In this document: piece after piece, positions 32,705 through 44,283 of the stretch
Position numbering within the stretch: position 1 is the stretch's first letter
Layout of the letters: each line of letters opens with the position of its first letter
Assembly: GCA_014529385.2 (NCBI GenBank)
Contig: CM043971.1
Span: forward strand, 57,604,709 to 57,668,708
Length of the DNA stretch: 64,000 nucleotides
Direction: 5' to 3'
From: Adiantum capillus-veneris
Lineage: Eukaryota; Streptophyta; Polypodiopsida; Polypodiales; Pteridaceae
The notes under the pieces: generated by a model
What the model saw: the letters and a program-made list of their open reading frames with translations, nothing else
Told to the model about the DNA's origin: nothing
The model's database searches: none
Position numbers and translations under genes: made by a program

Positions 32705-34060
32705 TTAACTAAGCAGAATTACACTGTTTTTGAGAGAAAAATAATCAAGCTATTTCAAAATGCTTTAAGATAATTATTAGAAATTAATTACATCTTAAGA
32801 AACTCGTGATAATTATGTTAACCACAGATACTTAGTTTACCTAATTGTCTTAGCAGAATTACATTGTTTTTAGGACAAATTAAAAGGTGGGAAAATAGTA
32901 AATTGATTCAAAATGCTTTGAGATAATTATCAGAGGTTAATTACATCTTAGGAAATCCTTGATAATTATGTTAACCTCAGATAATTAGTTCACCTAATTA
33001 TCATAGCAGAATTACACTATTTCTAGGACAAATTAAAAGGGGGAAATAGCAAATTGATTCAAACTACTTTAAGATAATTATCAAAGGTTAATTACATTTT
33101 AGAAAACCCATGATAAATATGTTAATTAGTTTACCTAATTATCTTAGCAGAATTACACTGTTTTAAAGACAAATTAAAAGGGGAAAAATAGAAAATTGAT
33201 TCAAAATTCTTTAAGAGAATTATCAGAGGTTAACTATATGTTAGAAAAAATGTGATAATTATGTTAACCTCATATAATTAGTTTACCTAATTATCTTAGC
33301 AAAAATACACTATTATTATGACAAATTAAAACAGGGAAAATAGAAAATTGATTGAAAATGCTTTGAGATAATTATGAGAGGTTACTTACATCCTAGGGAA
33401 CCCATGATAATTGTGTTAACCTCAGATAATTAGTTTACCTAATTATCTTAGAATAATTACATTGTTTTTAGGACAAATTAAAAGGGAAAAATGACAAACT
33501 GATTCAAAATTCTTTAAGATAATTATTAGAGGTTAATTACATCTTAAAAAACTCGTGATAATTATGTTAACCTCAGATAATTAGTTTACCTATTTATCTT
33601 AGAAGAATTACACTGGTTTTAGGACAAATTAAAAGGGGAAAAACAACAAATTGATTCAAAATTCTTTAAGATAATTATCAAAGGTTAATTACATATTATA
33701 GAATCCGTGATAATTATTTTAACCTCAGATAATTTGTTTACCTATTTATCTTTGCAAAATTACACTGCTCTTAGGAAAAATTAAAAGGGAGAAAATAGCA
33801 AATTGAGTCAAAATGCTTTAATTTAATTATTAGAGGTAAATCACACCCTAAAAACGCGTGATAATTATGTTAGTTTCATATAATTAGTTTAATTAATTAT
33901 CTCAATAGAATTACACTGTTTTTAGGAGAAAATAAAAGGTGAAAAATAGTAAACTAATCCAAAATACTTTGAGATAATTATAAAAGGTAATTAGTTTAAC
34001 TAATTATCTCATTAGAATTACATTATTTTTAGGGGAAAATAAAAGGGGTAAAATAGTAAA
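32705..34060. repeat. Roughly 150-bp tandem array inside the 3' LTR
   Basis: Ten anchors of the motif AGCAGAATTACACTGTTTTT at about 32712, 32852, 33005, 33146, 33298, 33450, 33601, 33753, 33906 and 34013; spacing 140-153 bp, last step 107. Each unit carries GATAATTATC and TAATTATCTTA, inverted AT-rich motifs. The 5' LTR has only three anchors (24439, 24590, 24699), its last step also short (109). Confidence 0.92.
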
Positions 34061-35197
34061 TTAATCCAAAAACCTTCGAGATAATTATGAGAGGTAAAAC
34101 ACACCTTGAGGAACCCGTAATAAATATCCTAACCTTAGATAATTAGTTTAAATACTTATTTTCATTAAAAGTAACCGATTTTGTGTATAAACTAGCGAAA
34201 GGAAATTAGTAAATGAATTTGTATAATCACCAAACAAATACCTGAGGTCCAAAATCACTATTGAAGGTTGGGAAAATTACCTCGGCATAAATGGTTGGTA
34301 TAACAAATTACTCTCAGCAAAAATTGCCTAAATTAGACCATAAGTATAGGAGGGAAAAGTTATAAATCAAATTTATGACAATTCCTAAAGATAGAACCTA
34401 TAAAATTACATTTAGGGTGAGTAATCCATTAGCAGATAGAAATTATAATTTACTAAGGTTAAATATAAAATATTCATGGAATATAGCCTAAGAAGAAACC
34501 CAGTTAAATAGCTTCCCTAATTAAATGGTAATTATGGGAAATTACTAATAGTACAAGGAAGTTACAGGAGAAATATCTCATCCAATATATTAACTATCAA
34601 GGATACCTACTTACTCCAAAAATCCTTATTTTTTGATAAAAAGGAAGAAAAGAGATTATTCAATTAAAACTCTAATTGATTAAGTCTTTTTATAAGGCTG
34701 CCGATATGGATCCAACGAGAACCAGAGGAAATCCTCTTACCGAGGAAAAGGATATTAGAAACAAAAGAAAATAAAGCCACTTATGACCATGAGGCTGGGC
34801 CTAGCCATAGGCCGACGGAGAAAAGTCTGCATACGTAAGGGTTAGGAAGGATAAAGTGGTTGTAAATGGAAGGTAACTTCCAAGAAACCAACGAGCAATG
34901 ATTGTAAATAGAAAAGAAATGATTCGATTATGACTGATTGGCCTAGAAAATAAATGTTTGACCATCCTTAAGACAGCTTGTCTCAAGACACCTCTGATTC
35001 CTTGGAATATTTTACTCCAGGTAATGAGTAATGATGGCGATTCCGCCATGGATGAGTCGGTTTCCTCAACACGCGTGGAGTCTTTACCCGGTGCTTGTTT
35101 GTGTTTGTGGATATTACTTAAGATATCAAGTTTATCTTAGAGGAACCGCCCGGTTGTATGGGAAACCGGTTGGCGTATGGTCGCTCGGACTTTGGGT

Positions 35198-35900
35198 GAT
35201 GGCTTTTTCCACCCCGGTTTTTATAAATAAGCAATGGGTGTCGTTTTTTCACCCCTGTATAGGTGGTCTTGAGACAAGCCAGTACTGGTCAGAGATACTT
35301 CAGAATGACAGTACCTTGTCTTAAGTTTAAAGATTCTTGTTTGCTGAAAGAATGTTTGCAATACTGTTTTCAAGGGTTGTCTTAATGAAATTCAGTTATG
35401 AAAAGTTAAAAGGAATCATTGTTTCAATTGTGAAAAGAATGTGGTAGTAATTAAACAACACAAAAATCATGTGTGAGTGCGGGGTGGTAAGTGGAAATTG
35501 ACTAAGATTGTCAATTATGGACGGGTGGACCTGATTAGTCAGGTAGGATGATGGCTTTTTCCACCCCGGTTTTTATAAATAAGGAATGGGTGTCATTTTT
35601 TCACCCCTGTATAGGTGGTCTTGAGACAAGCCAGTACTAGTCAGAGATACTTCAGAATGGTAGTACCTTGAGTCTAAAGATGCTTGTTTGCTAAAAGAAT
35701 GTTTTCAATACTGTTTTCAAGGGTTGTTTTAATGAAATTCAGTTATGAAAAGTTAAAAGGAATCATTGTTTTAATTGTGAAAAGAATGTGGTAGTAATTA
35801 AACAACACATAAATCATGTGTGAGTGCGGGGTGGTAAGTGGGGATTGACTAAGGTTGTCAGTCATGGACGGGTGGACGTGATTAGTCAGGTAACTATCCA
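35198..35900. repeat. 352-bp tandem duplication in the 3' LTR
   Basis: GATGGCTTTTTCCACCCCGG occurs at 35198 and 35550; everything between is repeated to about 35900. The 5' LTR has one copy (25941 onward). Confidence 0.92.
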
Positions 35901-36244
35901 TTCCCATGTAGTAAAATGTTTAGAAACTTCTTCACTTGGAAGAGGAATCCACCAACGGCTGTGCCCTCACATATGTTAGGGGGGAAAAGTGTTGGTTAAG
36001 GAAACCTTAATCTAATGATGGAAGTTATAGGGCCAGAATAGTTTAGTTTTTTTAAATTATGGTCCCGTTTCTACTACGAGACAAGACTAGGTCTCCTTCT
36101 AGGGCTATAAACCTAAACCATTGTCAATGGTAAGGGTGAATTCTCTGGAATTTTTCTTGTTTAAGGACTCTGACTTTAGTAGGCCTAGAGACCTGTCAAT
36201 GGTCCCATTCCATTTTGGTGTCGGCGGGGTTTGGGGACCTCTCA

Positions 36245-36722
36245 GTTTCTACCCCTTCATAATCATCTTGAGGATTGGGTTGTAGAGAGGGTAGTAGATT
36301 TTTCTTCCATAATATGGCTTCATGCTTCATAAGAAAAAGAGCCAACATTTCATGTCCAAGGTTCTTAGTTTGCCTCTTAGGTTGTATAAATGTTAGTTCT
36401 ATTGATAGCATAACTTTAAGCTTATACTTCATGTATTCTTTGGCTGCTTCATTTGGAATATCTTCAATCCATTTCCTCATTTCTTCTTTGGAATCTAGGT
36501 CAAGTTGTGCATCCTCTATGTCCCAAAATCCTCCCACAACTAATGTGCTAGGTAGATTTGGCAATTGTATTGGTTCAAAGGTGTTGAACTGAATAGATGT
36601 CCCCTAGGCAATGGATAATGGTGTTGTTGGTGTGATATTCTTCTCAATTCCACTTTCTTTGCCATCATTTGGAGGCTATGCAACTCTAGTTGTGCTATTA
36701 GATCTTCTTTTGCTCTAGCCAA
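36245..36722 (-). pseudogene. Unidentified minus-strand coding relic, upstream half
   Basis: Two open minus frames: 36722-36540 (MARAKEDLIAQLELHSLQMM start) and 36564-36245 (LPSTLVVGGFWDIEDAQLDL, WIEDIPNEAAKEYMKYKLKV). The second is 100 codons of ordinary-looking acidic/amphipathic protein until chromovirus 2 interrupts it in the codon at the GTTTC target. Family not recognised; could be gag of another element or a host gene fragment. Confidence 0.4.
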
Positions 36723-37354
36723 GTGCTCTTCCAGCTTTGTTAGATACTAAAGTCTAGAAAGTAGAATCAATAGCCATGGATAGCTAGAATCAAGAAGTGA
36801 AGACCAAGAAGGATTGATAAATGGATAGCAAGAGTCATCTATAAATGAAGGATACCAAAACATAGATAGTACACATTGATGGGAGCAGCAGTAGTCAACA
36901 TTAGTTGATATAGCTTCTTGTATGTGTCTTGGGAAGCATTATGCACTTGTGTAACCACATGCATGCCATGGCCTAATAGCTTTCTAACTTGACCTTATGA
37001 ATATGAATATTCAATCTCATGTCTCTTCTTCCTCTTTGTGAGCTTGATCATTATTCTTGTGTCTCTATCTCTGTGGGTTTTATATTTTCTATTGTGCCTT
37101 GGGTGTCTAGCATAGTCAAAATGCTATTGCTAGAGTTGGATTACTCAAAATTTTGACTATACTTTACTAATCAAGCACTCTTTTAGTTCAATATTGGCAA
37201 TCCTGCCAGGTAAAACTCAATAGAAGAGTCCCAATTATGGAAGGACGTATAGACAATCATGTGGGACCCAATAGAAGGGTACACTATTAGAGAACAAATA
37301 TTAGTACTATGCTAAAGCAAAAGAGAAAAGGGGTGGTAGTGATCAGAAAGAGAG
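36723..37354. other. Anonymous DNA, no gene
   Basis: Nothing recognised. Confidence 0.4.
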
Positions 37355-37612
37355 TATGGAAGGCGACCCAATGGTTGAACCAACACCTCAAGCAGGGGAG
37401 GTTCAAGAACCAAAGGGATTGAGGAATTTGAAAGTTCAAACATAGAGGATGACTAAGAGGACCAGCTAGACCATGTAAATGACCCAAGAAGAAAAACAGC
37501 CAAAGGACTTGAAATTGAAGATACCATAGTATAAGGGCAAGAAAGGTGGAGACCCATAGGTACATGTGCATGCATTTGAAAGTTGGGAATTATTCAAGGA
37601 GTTTCCCTAAGC
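37355..37612 (+). pseudogene. Probable Gag fossil
   Basis: Near the end one frame reads DLKLKIP-stop-YKGKKGGDP-stop-VHVHAFESWELFKEFP-stop-ADIKT, the style of a gypsy Gag N-terminal core. The first two stops are TAG and the third TAA; the TAGs sit where Gln would be easily lost by C-to-T change. Weak, based on peptide style only. Confidence 0.35.
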
Positions 37613-40562
37613 TGATATCAAGACTCCATATTGATGCTAGCAAAGCAAGAAATTGTCAATTCGTGGGACATAGCTGACCCAGCTAGTGCAAGGAGGCTAC
37701 AAGAGATTGCTAATCTCTCCAAAAACCCAAGTCTAAGCCGTTCCTACCTATCTCAGTCTCTAATATGTGTCACACATTAGAATCTACTTTTCTTACTGCA
37801 AGCTTGATCCGATGATTTGGCATAGCTACAAGTCTCCAAATGAAACGTAACTTTATTCCTAGTATGAGCAGAGTATCCTTAATACTCTCATGTGATTAAA
37901 TGTCATTTTTGACACTCAGAAAAATTGCACCTAAGATAAACAACCTATTTAGCTTAGTCAATTTTGGCGGCCGAAGCACTCCACAGCTCCCTCTAGACAT
38001 GCTCTACCTATTCCTAAGGTCAAAAACCAGTTCTGGTGTGTGTGTTGTGCATAGGGAGCAAAATGAGCTTGTACACACTTTTATTGCAAGAAAGTTACAT
38101 TAAATGGAAGAGATTTCACCTCTGCAAACACATTGGTATGCTTGAAATAGCAATGCAAGACCATACGAGAGAGACATGAAGAATCAAAGAAACAATAGAT
38201 TCATGTGAGCTTCTACAGTAAATTCTTACTTTCATTTTTCAAAAACTTAGGTTTATTTGTCTTTAATACCTTAGCCAAGGTTCAAAAAATGGATTCCTAT
38301 CTATTTGGGCTCAATCCAAAGCTTAAAAACTGCATATGATTACAAACTTGGAGACCCTCAACCCCTTTAGACTCATTGCCAATCAATAATATTACATAAC
38401 AGTAAGTTTTGGGGTACTTGAGTCTATTTGGTGTAGTAAGATGCATTTGGAAGTAATTATGCATGAAAAGAGTGTGCCAGTGTTATGTGGGCTTTGTGAG
38501 GGGTAGGGAAATCATGCTAATGTTAAAGTGTGTGCAAAATATGCTTCCATCCTAGCAGATTACCTTTCACATTCCTAAGTTAGGCCCTAATCTTGCCCCA
38601 TATAGCTTTTACTAGCTTAATCATGAAGGGTGAGGCCCTTGGTTGTGTTTCTTGCACTTGTTGGTGTCCCCAATTAGGCTGAAAATTCCCTTTTGAGTCG
38701 AGCTTGACTTGGAGTCGTTAGTCACTATCCCTCTGCCCACCGAAGGTTAGTAAAGCTCTAATGTAAGGTATAGAGTGCTCCCTTTGAGTTTGAGTTAAGC
38801 AGATCAATATTTTGCATTGTGGTGCAAAATGTCACTTTGTGGTAAGTATATGGTTATTTTTCCATTCTCACTGACGACAGGGCTTCCAATGCACCCCTAA
38901 TTCTTCAAAATTCCCAAACATGATAGTCTAAACAGATATGTGAAATTTGGTCCATATCTGGGTCCTCTATCTTTGGTACACCGAAGATACTAGGTTAGTT
39001 TTTTTGACACATTTTGCATCTTTGACTCTAGTAATGTGTTTCCCTACTAGTAAAGAACCCCTCGCTCACTTTTGGTGTAATATGGAGATCTAGTGTGGCT
39101 GGTGTTAGTGGTTCTGATCCCAAAAGTTCCAAGATTGTTCCGTGTTGATGTGCTTTCTATTGCTCGTGTGGTTGACAATGTGATATTCAAAATGCCTCTA
39201 TACATATTTTGGAACTTACCCCTCATGGGTGGAGTGAGTAAGAACTGACAAACATGGCGTAGGAGAGCATGGAAGGTCGCCAAAATCCACAACCCGAAGC
39301 TCTCTCTCTAAAGGCTAGAATGTAAATGAGAGGGAAAATTGCCCAAGGGACTATACGTACTTGGACTATTCCGCCACCCCTTGTATGCCTACTCCACGAG
39401 CCTAATAGGCCTTACAGTGTACTCTTGGATCAAAAATCTCTGATGACATCCATGGACCTTTTGGTCGCATTTTGTTCCAGACGATTAGTGAGTCGGAGTG
39501 ACCGCCAAGTTTTTTGATCGAAATCGCTCCAATTTTTTTTGGCTTTTCCCTTGAGCTTCAAGATTTGGCATCTGAGGTTGTAATCCAATATTGAAATTCT
39601 TGCTTATTATTTTTTATTTATTTGTATTTTATTAGCTTTTATTAGAAAAATTAAAGACAAATTAACCGGACTGCTCAAAAAATTCCATCCTTTACATAAA
39701 AAATACTAAAACAATCCTAAGCTCATTATTTGGTCATATTTTTGTTGACTGCTCCATTTTCGTAATGCTTTTGGCCGTAAAACATGCAATATAAGTAAGA
39801 AATACATTATTTATGGCTTTTGGTACCTATGTACAATATATACACACACAAAGGGATTAACTTATTGCATTCCTCAATCATCTTGTTATGAGGGTAATTG
39901 GCTAATTTATTCAAGAAAGATTGTACATTAACACACAATTACTTCAAACATTGCCCTTATCTTTTCCAGATCGATATGCTTTGTCCATTTTCAGATCGTC
40001 TCCTCCCCTCCTTGCTTCAATCCACCAGAACAACAAAGTATTTTGGTTGGGCAATGTGTAGGTTAAAAAATCATGTCTATGCATGGCCCTATAATGCTAT
40101 TGATGTGAATGAATTAAACACGCTATGATGTGCAAGAGGTGGGTCTTGAGTATTGTACTCTACGGGTTTTTTATGGCGAGGTATCTTGTGATTGAACTCT
40201 CTTGAAGAGTAAGTTATGTAGCAATTGAGCACATTCTTTTATGGTGCGATATGCATCGTCTACTTTGTAATGATTGGAGCCAGTGGGTCCAATCGTGGTT
40301 GGGGTTTTACTTTAGGTATCCACTTGTACCTGATGGAGGTTGGCTTGAGTTGAGATGGGGTCTTTGGTACCCATAGTTTGACTTATCTGCTTTGGGCAGT
40401 TACTCTTTTCCTCAACTTTAGTAGCGGTGGGTTCCGTTGAAAAGATGGATATGATGATTTTCCCTTAGGGTTGTTGGAGGTGTATAACAATCTTTTGGAC
40501 ACCCAAATTCGCTGAGGTCAGTTGACAAGCTAACTTTTGGGTATCCAAACTTGCCTGGTTCC
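37613..40562. other. Anonymous DNA, no gene recognised
   Basis: Short open frames only (63-81 codons), none with a motif I can name. The missing 3' LTR of element E, if present, should lie in the right part of this stretch, but its partner is outside the window. Confidence 0.4.
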
Positions 40563-40766
40563 CTACATTGGTGGAGTGGTAGAAGTCTTTATTGGAGTTG
40601 TAGTTGTAATTGTGGCTGATGACTCATGCTTATTTGATTGGAAATCACCAAGAGCCTCTTTCCATTCCTCTTTACTGTATGAAAATTTTATTTCTAGTTC
40701 CCCTCCTTTGAGTGTGAGTTCCAGAATTTTGGCATCCCAATCTTGAATTTCTCTGTAGGTTCTCAT
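40563..40766 (-). pseudogene. Open frame downstream of integrase in element E
   Basis: 67 codons (MRTYREIQDWDAKILELTLK start) and, just beyond, a RQVWIPKS peptide in minus sense. That W-I-P-K motif recurs in element F (52190-53030), tying E and F together. Function unknown. Confidence 0.35.
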
Positions 40767-40982
40767 CCACGAAACATCTAATATACGTGCTCATTCACGT
40801 GTTTGTATGCTATACATATGAAAGTATGTGGGCAAGGGAATCCGAGGAGAATCCATGAACCATAATATTCAAGTGGTTGGAGTGACGCTTTTGTTGCATC
40901 CCTAGACCATGGCTCGATAATACTCAAGTGGTTCAGTAGTTGCTTTGCGATAAGTGGAATAGTTTATCGCATTTACTTGGGA

Positions 40983-41494
40983 TCATGTATCTTCTAAATC
41001 TTTGACTTTGTAATCCTCGTTCAGATTCACATTGATTTTCATATCAAGACCATCCAGCCACTCGCTGACCTCATCCTCTACGAAGGGTTGAATGTGGAGA
41101 GTACTGAGTGGTAAAACTTGGAGAACAGGTTGTCTTGCAGCTTTTTGTTTTAGAACTTGAATGGGAGCTTCTTGTTGAGACTCCTCAATAACATGTTGTT
41201 GTTTAAGCTTCCATACCTTGCATGCATGCATTCTCTGCAAAAGTTCATTAGTCAAGGGAAGGTTGTATTTGTGGAGTCGACATCCACTAATCCAATTTTC
41301 CATGATTTCTCCATCTACAGTGGCTAACTTGACATTCCCACTTGGTGAAACATCTTCAATACCAAAAGGACCATGTCCTTTTTTCTTGAACTTGCGTATA
41401 TGTTGTTTCAACAAGTAAACTAGGACTAAATCCCCTGGTTTGAAAACTTTAGTCAGCAAATGCGAGTCAAAGAACTTTTTTTGTGCGTGCGTGC

Positions 41495-41579
<85 letters not shown>

Positions 41580-41805
41580 GGCAATGGCTGCTAGACGTTG
41601 TTCATCTAGGCATTCTATGTCCTCAAGTTGCTTTGACAACTCATGCTCTCTCTATTCCAACCCAGCTGCAACTCTGAGTGTGGGTAATAAAAATTCCATC
41701 GGCAATATTGCATCCAGGCCATGAACGAAATTAAAACAAGTCCTTTTCAAAATCTATTTTAAAGGAAACTTGATAAGCCCATAAGGCAGAGTGAAGATGC
41801 ATTTC
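40983..41805 (-). pseudogene. Integrase C-terminal region of element E, with GT repeat
   Basis: Reads DIECLDEQRLAAIAHI, then a run of Thr-His pairs, then FDSHLLTKVFKPGDLVLVYL, HGPFGIEDV and WISGCRLHKY. The GPF and W-I-S-G-C-R-L-K-Y modules are typical of integrase C-termini. The Thr-His run comes from the GT microsatellite. Confidence 0.75.
41484..41577. repeat. GT microsatellite in integrase coding DNA
   Basis: GTGCGTGC units followed by about 38 GT pairs, inside an otherwise open integrase frame. Confidence 0.95.
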
Positions 41806-42411
41806 CTAGTCCGTTTTGCTTGAACTAACAATGTTGGTTAGTACAAAGCTCAGAATTTTGTTTGTATGTCTTGCTTGACCATTTTCTTGAGGGTGGTTGT
41901 TATGGATTTCCATGAGCTCATCTAGTAGATAATCTATCAACTCATTGAGAAAATGAGATCCGCAATCACTCACAAACTCAATAGGAAGTTCATATCTAGT
42001 AATAAAGATGCATTCATACAGGAATTCATTAGTGGTTTGAGCATCGTTCTTCTTGGTGGCTCGTTCCTTGGTCCACTTGGTTAAGTAATATATTGCCACA
42101 ATAATATATTGTGCCTGATTTTTGTAAGATGGTGGTTGTATTGGACCTACTAAGTCTATACCCCATTTAGCAAATGTGTGTTCTCCCATCATAGGTTGCA
42201 GTGACATATTATCCATTCTCATTAACATCTTTGCTTGTTGACATGCATCGCATCCTCTAACAAATTCTTTTGCATCAGCAAATAAAGTTGGCCACCAAAT
42301 GTCTCCCATCAATATGGCTTTGGATGTGGTCTCATGAGAGAAGTGACCCCCTACTAGACCTATGTGAGATTGGTCCACAATAGGAAGATACTCCTCTTCA
42401 TTGGCACACAT
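41806..42411 (-). pseudogene. Integrase zinc domain 2 and core of element E
   Basis: H2C2 zinc site (HIGLVGGHFSHETT...CDACQQ), then core with Asp in WGIDLVGPI, Asp in VSDCGSHF and Glu in NHPQENGQA-type context (the usual Q-x-x-G-Q-x-E region reads NGQARHTN, so the catalytic Glu looks replaced by Arg). Frame ends at TAG 41806. Confidence 0.75.
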
Positions 42412-42501
42412 TTGAGCTGTTGATCTTTCCCTTGTATATAGAGCTGGTTTCCAATCAGTGTATAGTTGGCTGCCTCAGTTTCTATTGCTTTTTTTTGTCT
42501 T

Positions 42502-42897
42502 TTACTCATGTTTTGGGAATATTTTGTTAGTCAGATACTCAACCAGGTATCTGCTCCACTGGGGTGTGACTGAAATGTAGAATAATGTGTCATAAAGTAT
42601 GGTGGATTTTTCTTTACATTGAGAGCAATCATTCACATAATGATAAACATCTCTCTTCATGGCAGGATAGTAAACACCCAACCAGGTTAATCTTTGTAGG
42701 GTTTGATCTTGCACAAAATGTAGACCTACTATTGTGATATGAGCTTGACTCAAATAGGCTTCTTGCTCCTCATGATTGATGCATAGGAGTAGGATTCCAT
42801 CCTTGTTTTTGTGATATAATATTCCTGCCAACAATTTATATAGGGATGATTTCTCAATCAATTGTCGTGTAATAGGAATTGGTATTTGACAATCCAC
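42502..42897 (-). pseudogene. First H2C2 zinc domain of element E
   Basis: A second, upstream H2C2-like site: AHITIVGLHFVQDQTLQRLT, then YYPAMKRDVYHYVNDCSQC, followed by a VTPQWSRYLVEYL linker. With 41806-42411 this gives two zinc domains in tandem. Confidence 0.7.
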
Positions 42898-43521
42898 CTA
42901 TGCTATAGTCATTAAAGACATAAGATCTTCTGACAATCTTGGAATCATTTCCATGGAGAACAGATAGGCATCAGGTAAGTCATTGTCTACCCCTTTAGGT
43001 GCTTCCCATGTGGTGAGTCTTGATAGGTGATATGCCCGCTCGTGAGTAGTGTCTTTTTTTACCATCTTCAGTGGTGAGTCAAATTGAAGTAAGATGATAA
43101 ACCATCTTACTATCCTACCTGTATTGCATGGCTTATTCACCAAATAGAGTTAGGCTTGATGGCCTACAAAAAAGAAGAACTTGTTAGTTAACAAGTAGTA
43201 TCAAAATTTCTTGACTGAATACACCATACCAAGACCTTCTCTTTCCATGGTCGTGTAGTTCTTTTCTGCCAGGTTTAATTATCTACTAGCATAGGAGATA
43301 GGAACATCCATTGTTTCTTCTCCCGGATCAGCTAAGATGCAGTCAATGATATATCTTGAAGCATCAACATGTACGTGGAACACTTTGTTCCAGTCTAGAG
43401 ATTCTAGTATTGGTGCTAAGCTCAAGGCTTTCTTAAGATTTTGGAAGGATTCCTCACATTCATCAGTCCATTCAAAGTGAGTGATAAGGCTATATATGGG
43501 CCAAGCAATTACCACATACAT
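42898..43521 (-). pseudogene. RNase H region of element E
   Basis: 43521-43279 reads ITHFEWTDECEESFQNLKKA, ESLDWNKVFHVHVDASRYII: the connection domain and first RNase H catalytic Asp (VDAS). It continues, broken, to 42898. Confidence 0.7.
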
Positions 43522-44283
43522 ACAGATAAATCTACGCTAGTAACCTCAATCTCCCATAAATGCCTACACTTCTTTGATTGTTGTTGGCCTAGCCATTTCT
43601 ACGATCACTGCCACCTTTTCCATATATGTGGCTATACCATTTTTTGGCACAATATGTCCAAGAATTTTGCCTTGTCTAACCATAAAAATGCATTTTTTAG
43701 GGTTTAAGAAAATCTTATATTATGACATATCTCAAAGACACATTGTAAATGTTCAAAGTGACTTTCTCATTTTGTGGAGTGCACACAAAGATCATCCATG
43801 TATACTTCCAATAAATTTTGCAGATACTCCTTAAAGGCATGGCTCATTAGCCTCTGATATGTTACTAGTGCATTGGTCAATCCAAAAGGAATTACTTGGA
43901 TAAGCAACCCCACTCCATGGTGAAGACCATTTTATGTTGGGATCAACAGTCAATTAGTTGTATCCAGAGATATTATCCAAAAAGTTATAGACTTCCCTAC
44001 CAGCTACTTGTTTTAGCACGTGATCGATGATGGAAAGAGGATAGTTATTGCATAGTATGGTGGTGGAGTTCACCTTTTTTAGCTTTACACAAACTCTAAG
44101 TTTTCCATTCTTTTTAGGCACCACTACAACTGGTGATACCGAATTAGTGTGTACTATTTCATAGATAATCTCAGCCTCCTTGAGTTTCTCTATCTCTTCC
44201 TTGATATTTTTGGCAAAAGTCTCATCATAGGTGTATGGTCTCTATCTGCTTGTCTTAGCATCATCTCTCATAGGGATAGTGTG
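43522..44283 (-). pseudogene. Reverse transcriptase of element E
   Basis: Broken RT. Minus-sense peptides in changing frames include RRVCVKLKKVNS-like, PFGLTNALVTYQRLMSHAF and LLEVYMDDLCVHS. The catalytic YMDD is encoded at 43802-43791. YMDD, rather than the FFDD of the chromoviruses, marks a different lineage. Confidence 0.75.

Larger units (their letters stand above)
23523..36244 (+). mobile_element. Complete but decayed chromovirus with unequal LTRs (chromovirus 2)
   Basis: A 12.7-kb relative of chromovirus 1. LTRs at 23523-26644 and 31803-36244 start TGTAAGGTTT; they end GGGGACCTCACA on the left and GGGGACCTCTCA on the right. A perfect GTTTC target duplication (23518-23522, 36245-36249) flanks it. 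Primer site, upstream ORF, gag, PR, RT, RNase H, INT, chromodomain and polypurine tract are all present in order, with many stops and frameshifts. LTR ends, primer site, DCGS protease motif and upstream-ORF layout match chromovirus 1, so they are the same lineage but different families. Confidence 0.95.
31803..36244 (+). repeat. 3' LTR of chromovirus 2
   Basis: 4442 bp, 1320 bp longer than its partner. The excess is explained by about seven extra units of the 150-bp array and a 352-bp duplication, less a 96-bp deletion that removed the splice-donor end of the LTR exon. Confidence 0.93.

Noticed and set aside
12033-36244. Tandem chromoviruses as one compound element
   Set aside because: Each has its own target duplication (CTTTG, GTTTC) and primer site, and unrelated DNA lies between them; they are separate insertions.
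37287-37571. 94-codon hydrophobic minus-strand ORF as a membrane protein
   Set aside because: It is the shadow of the plus-strand gag-like fossil in a purine-rich stretch; antisense of Lys/Glu-rich coding gives Leu/Phe-rich frames.
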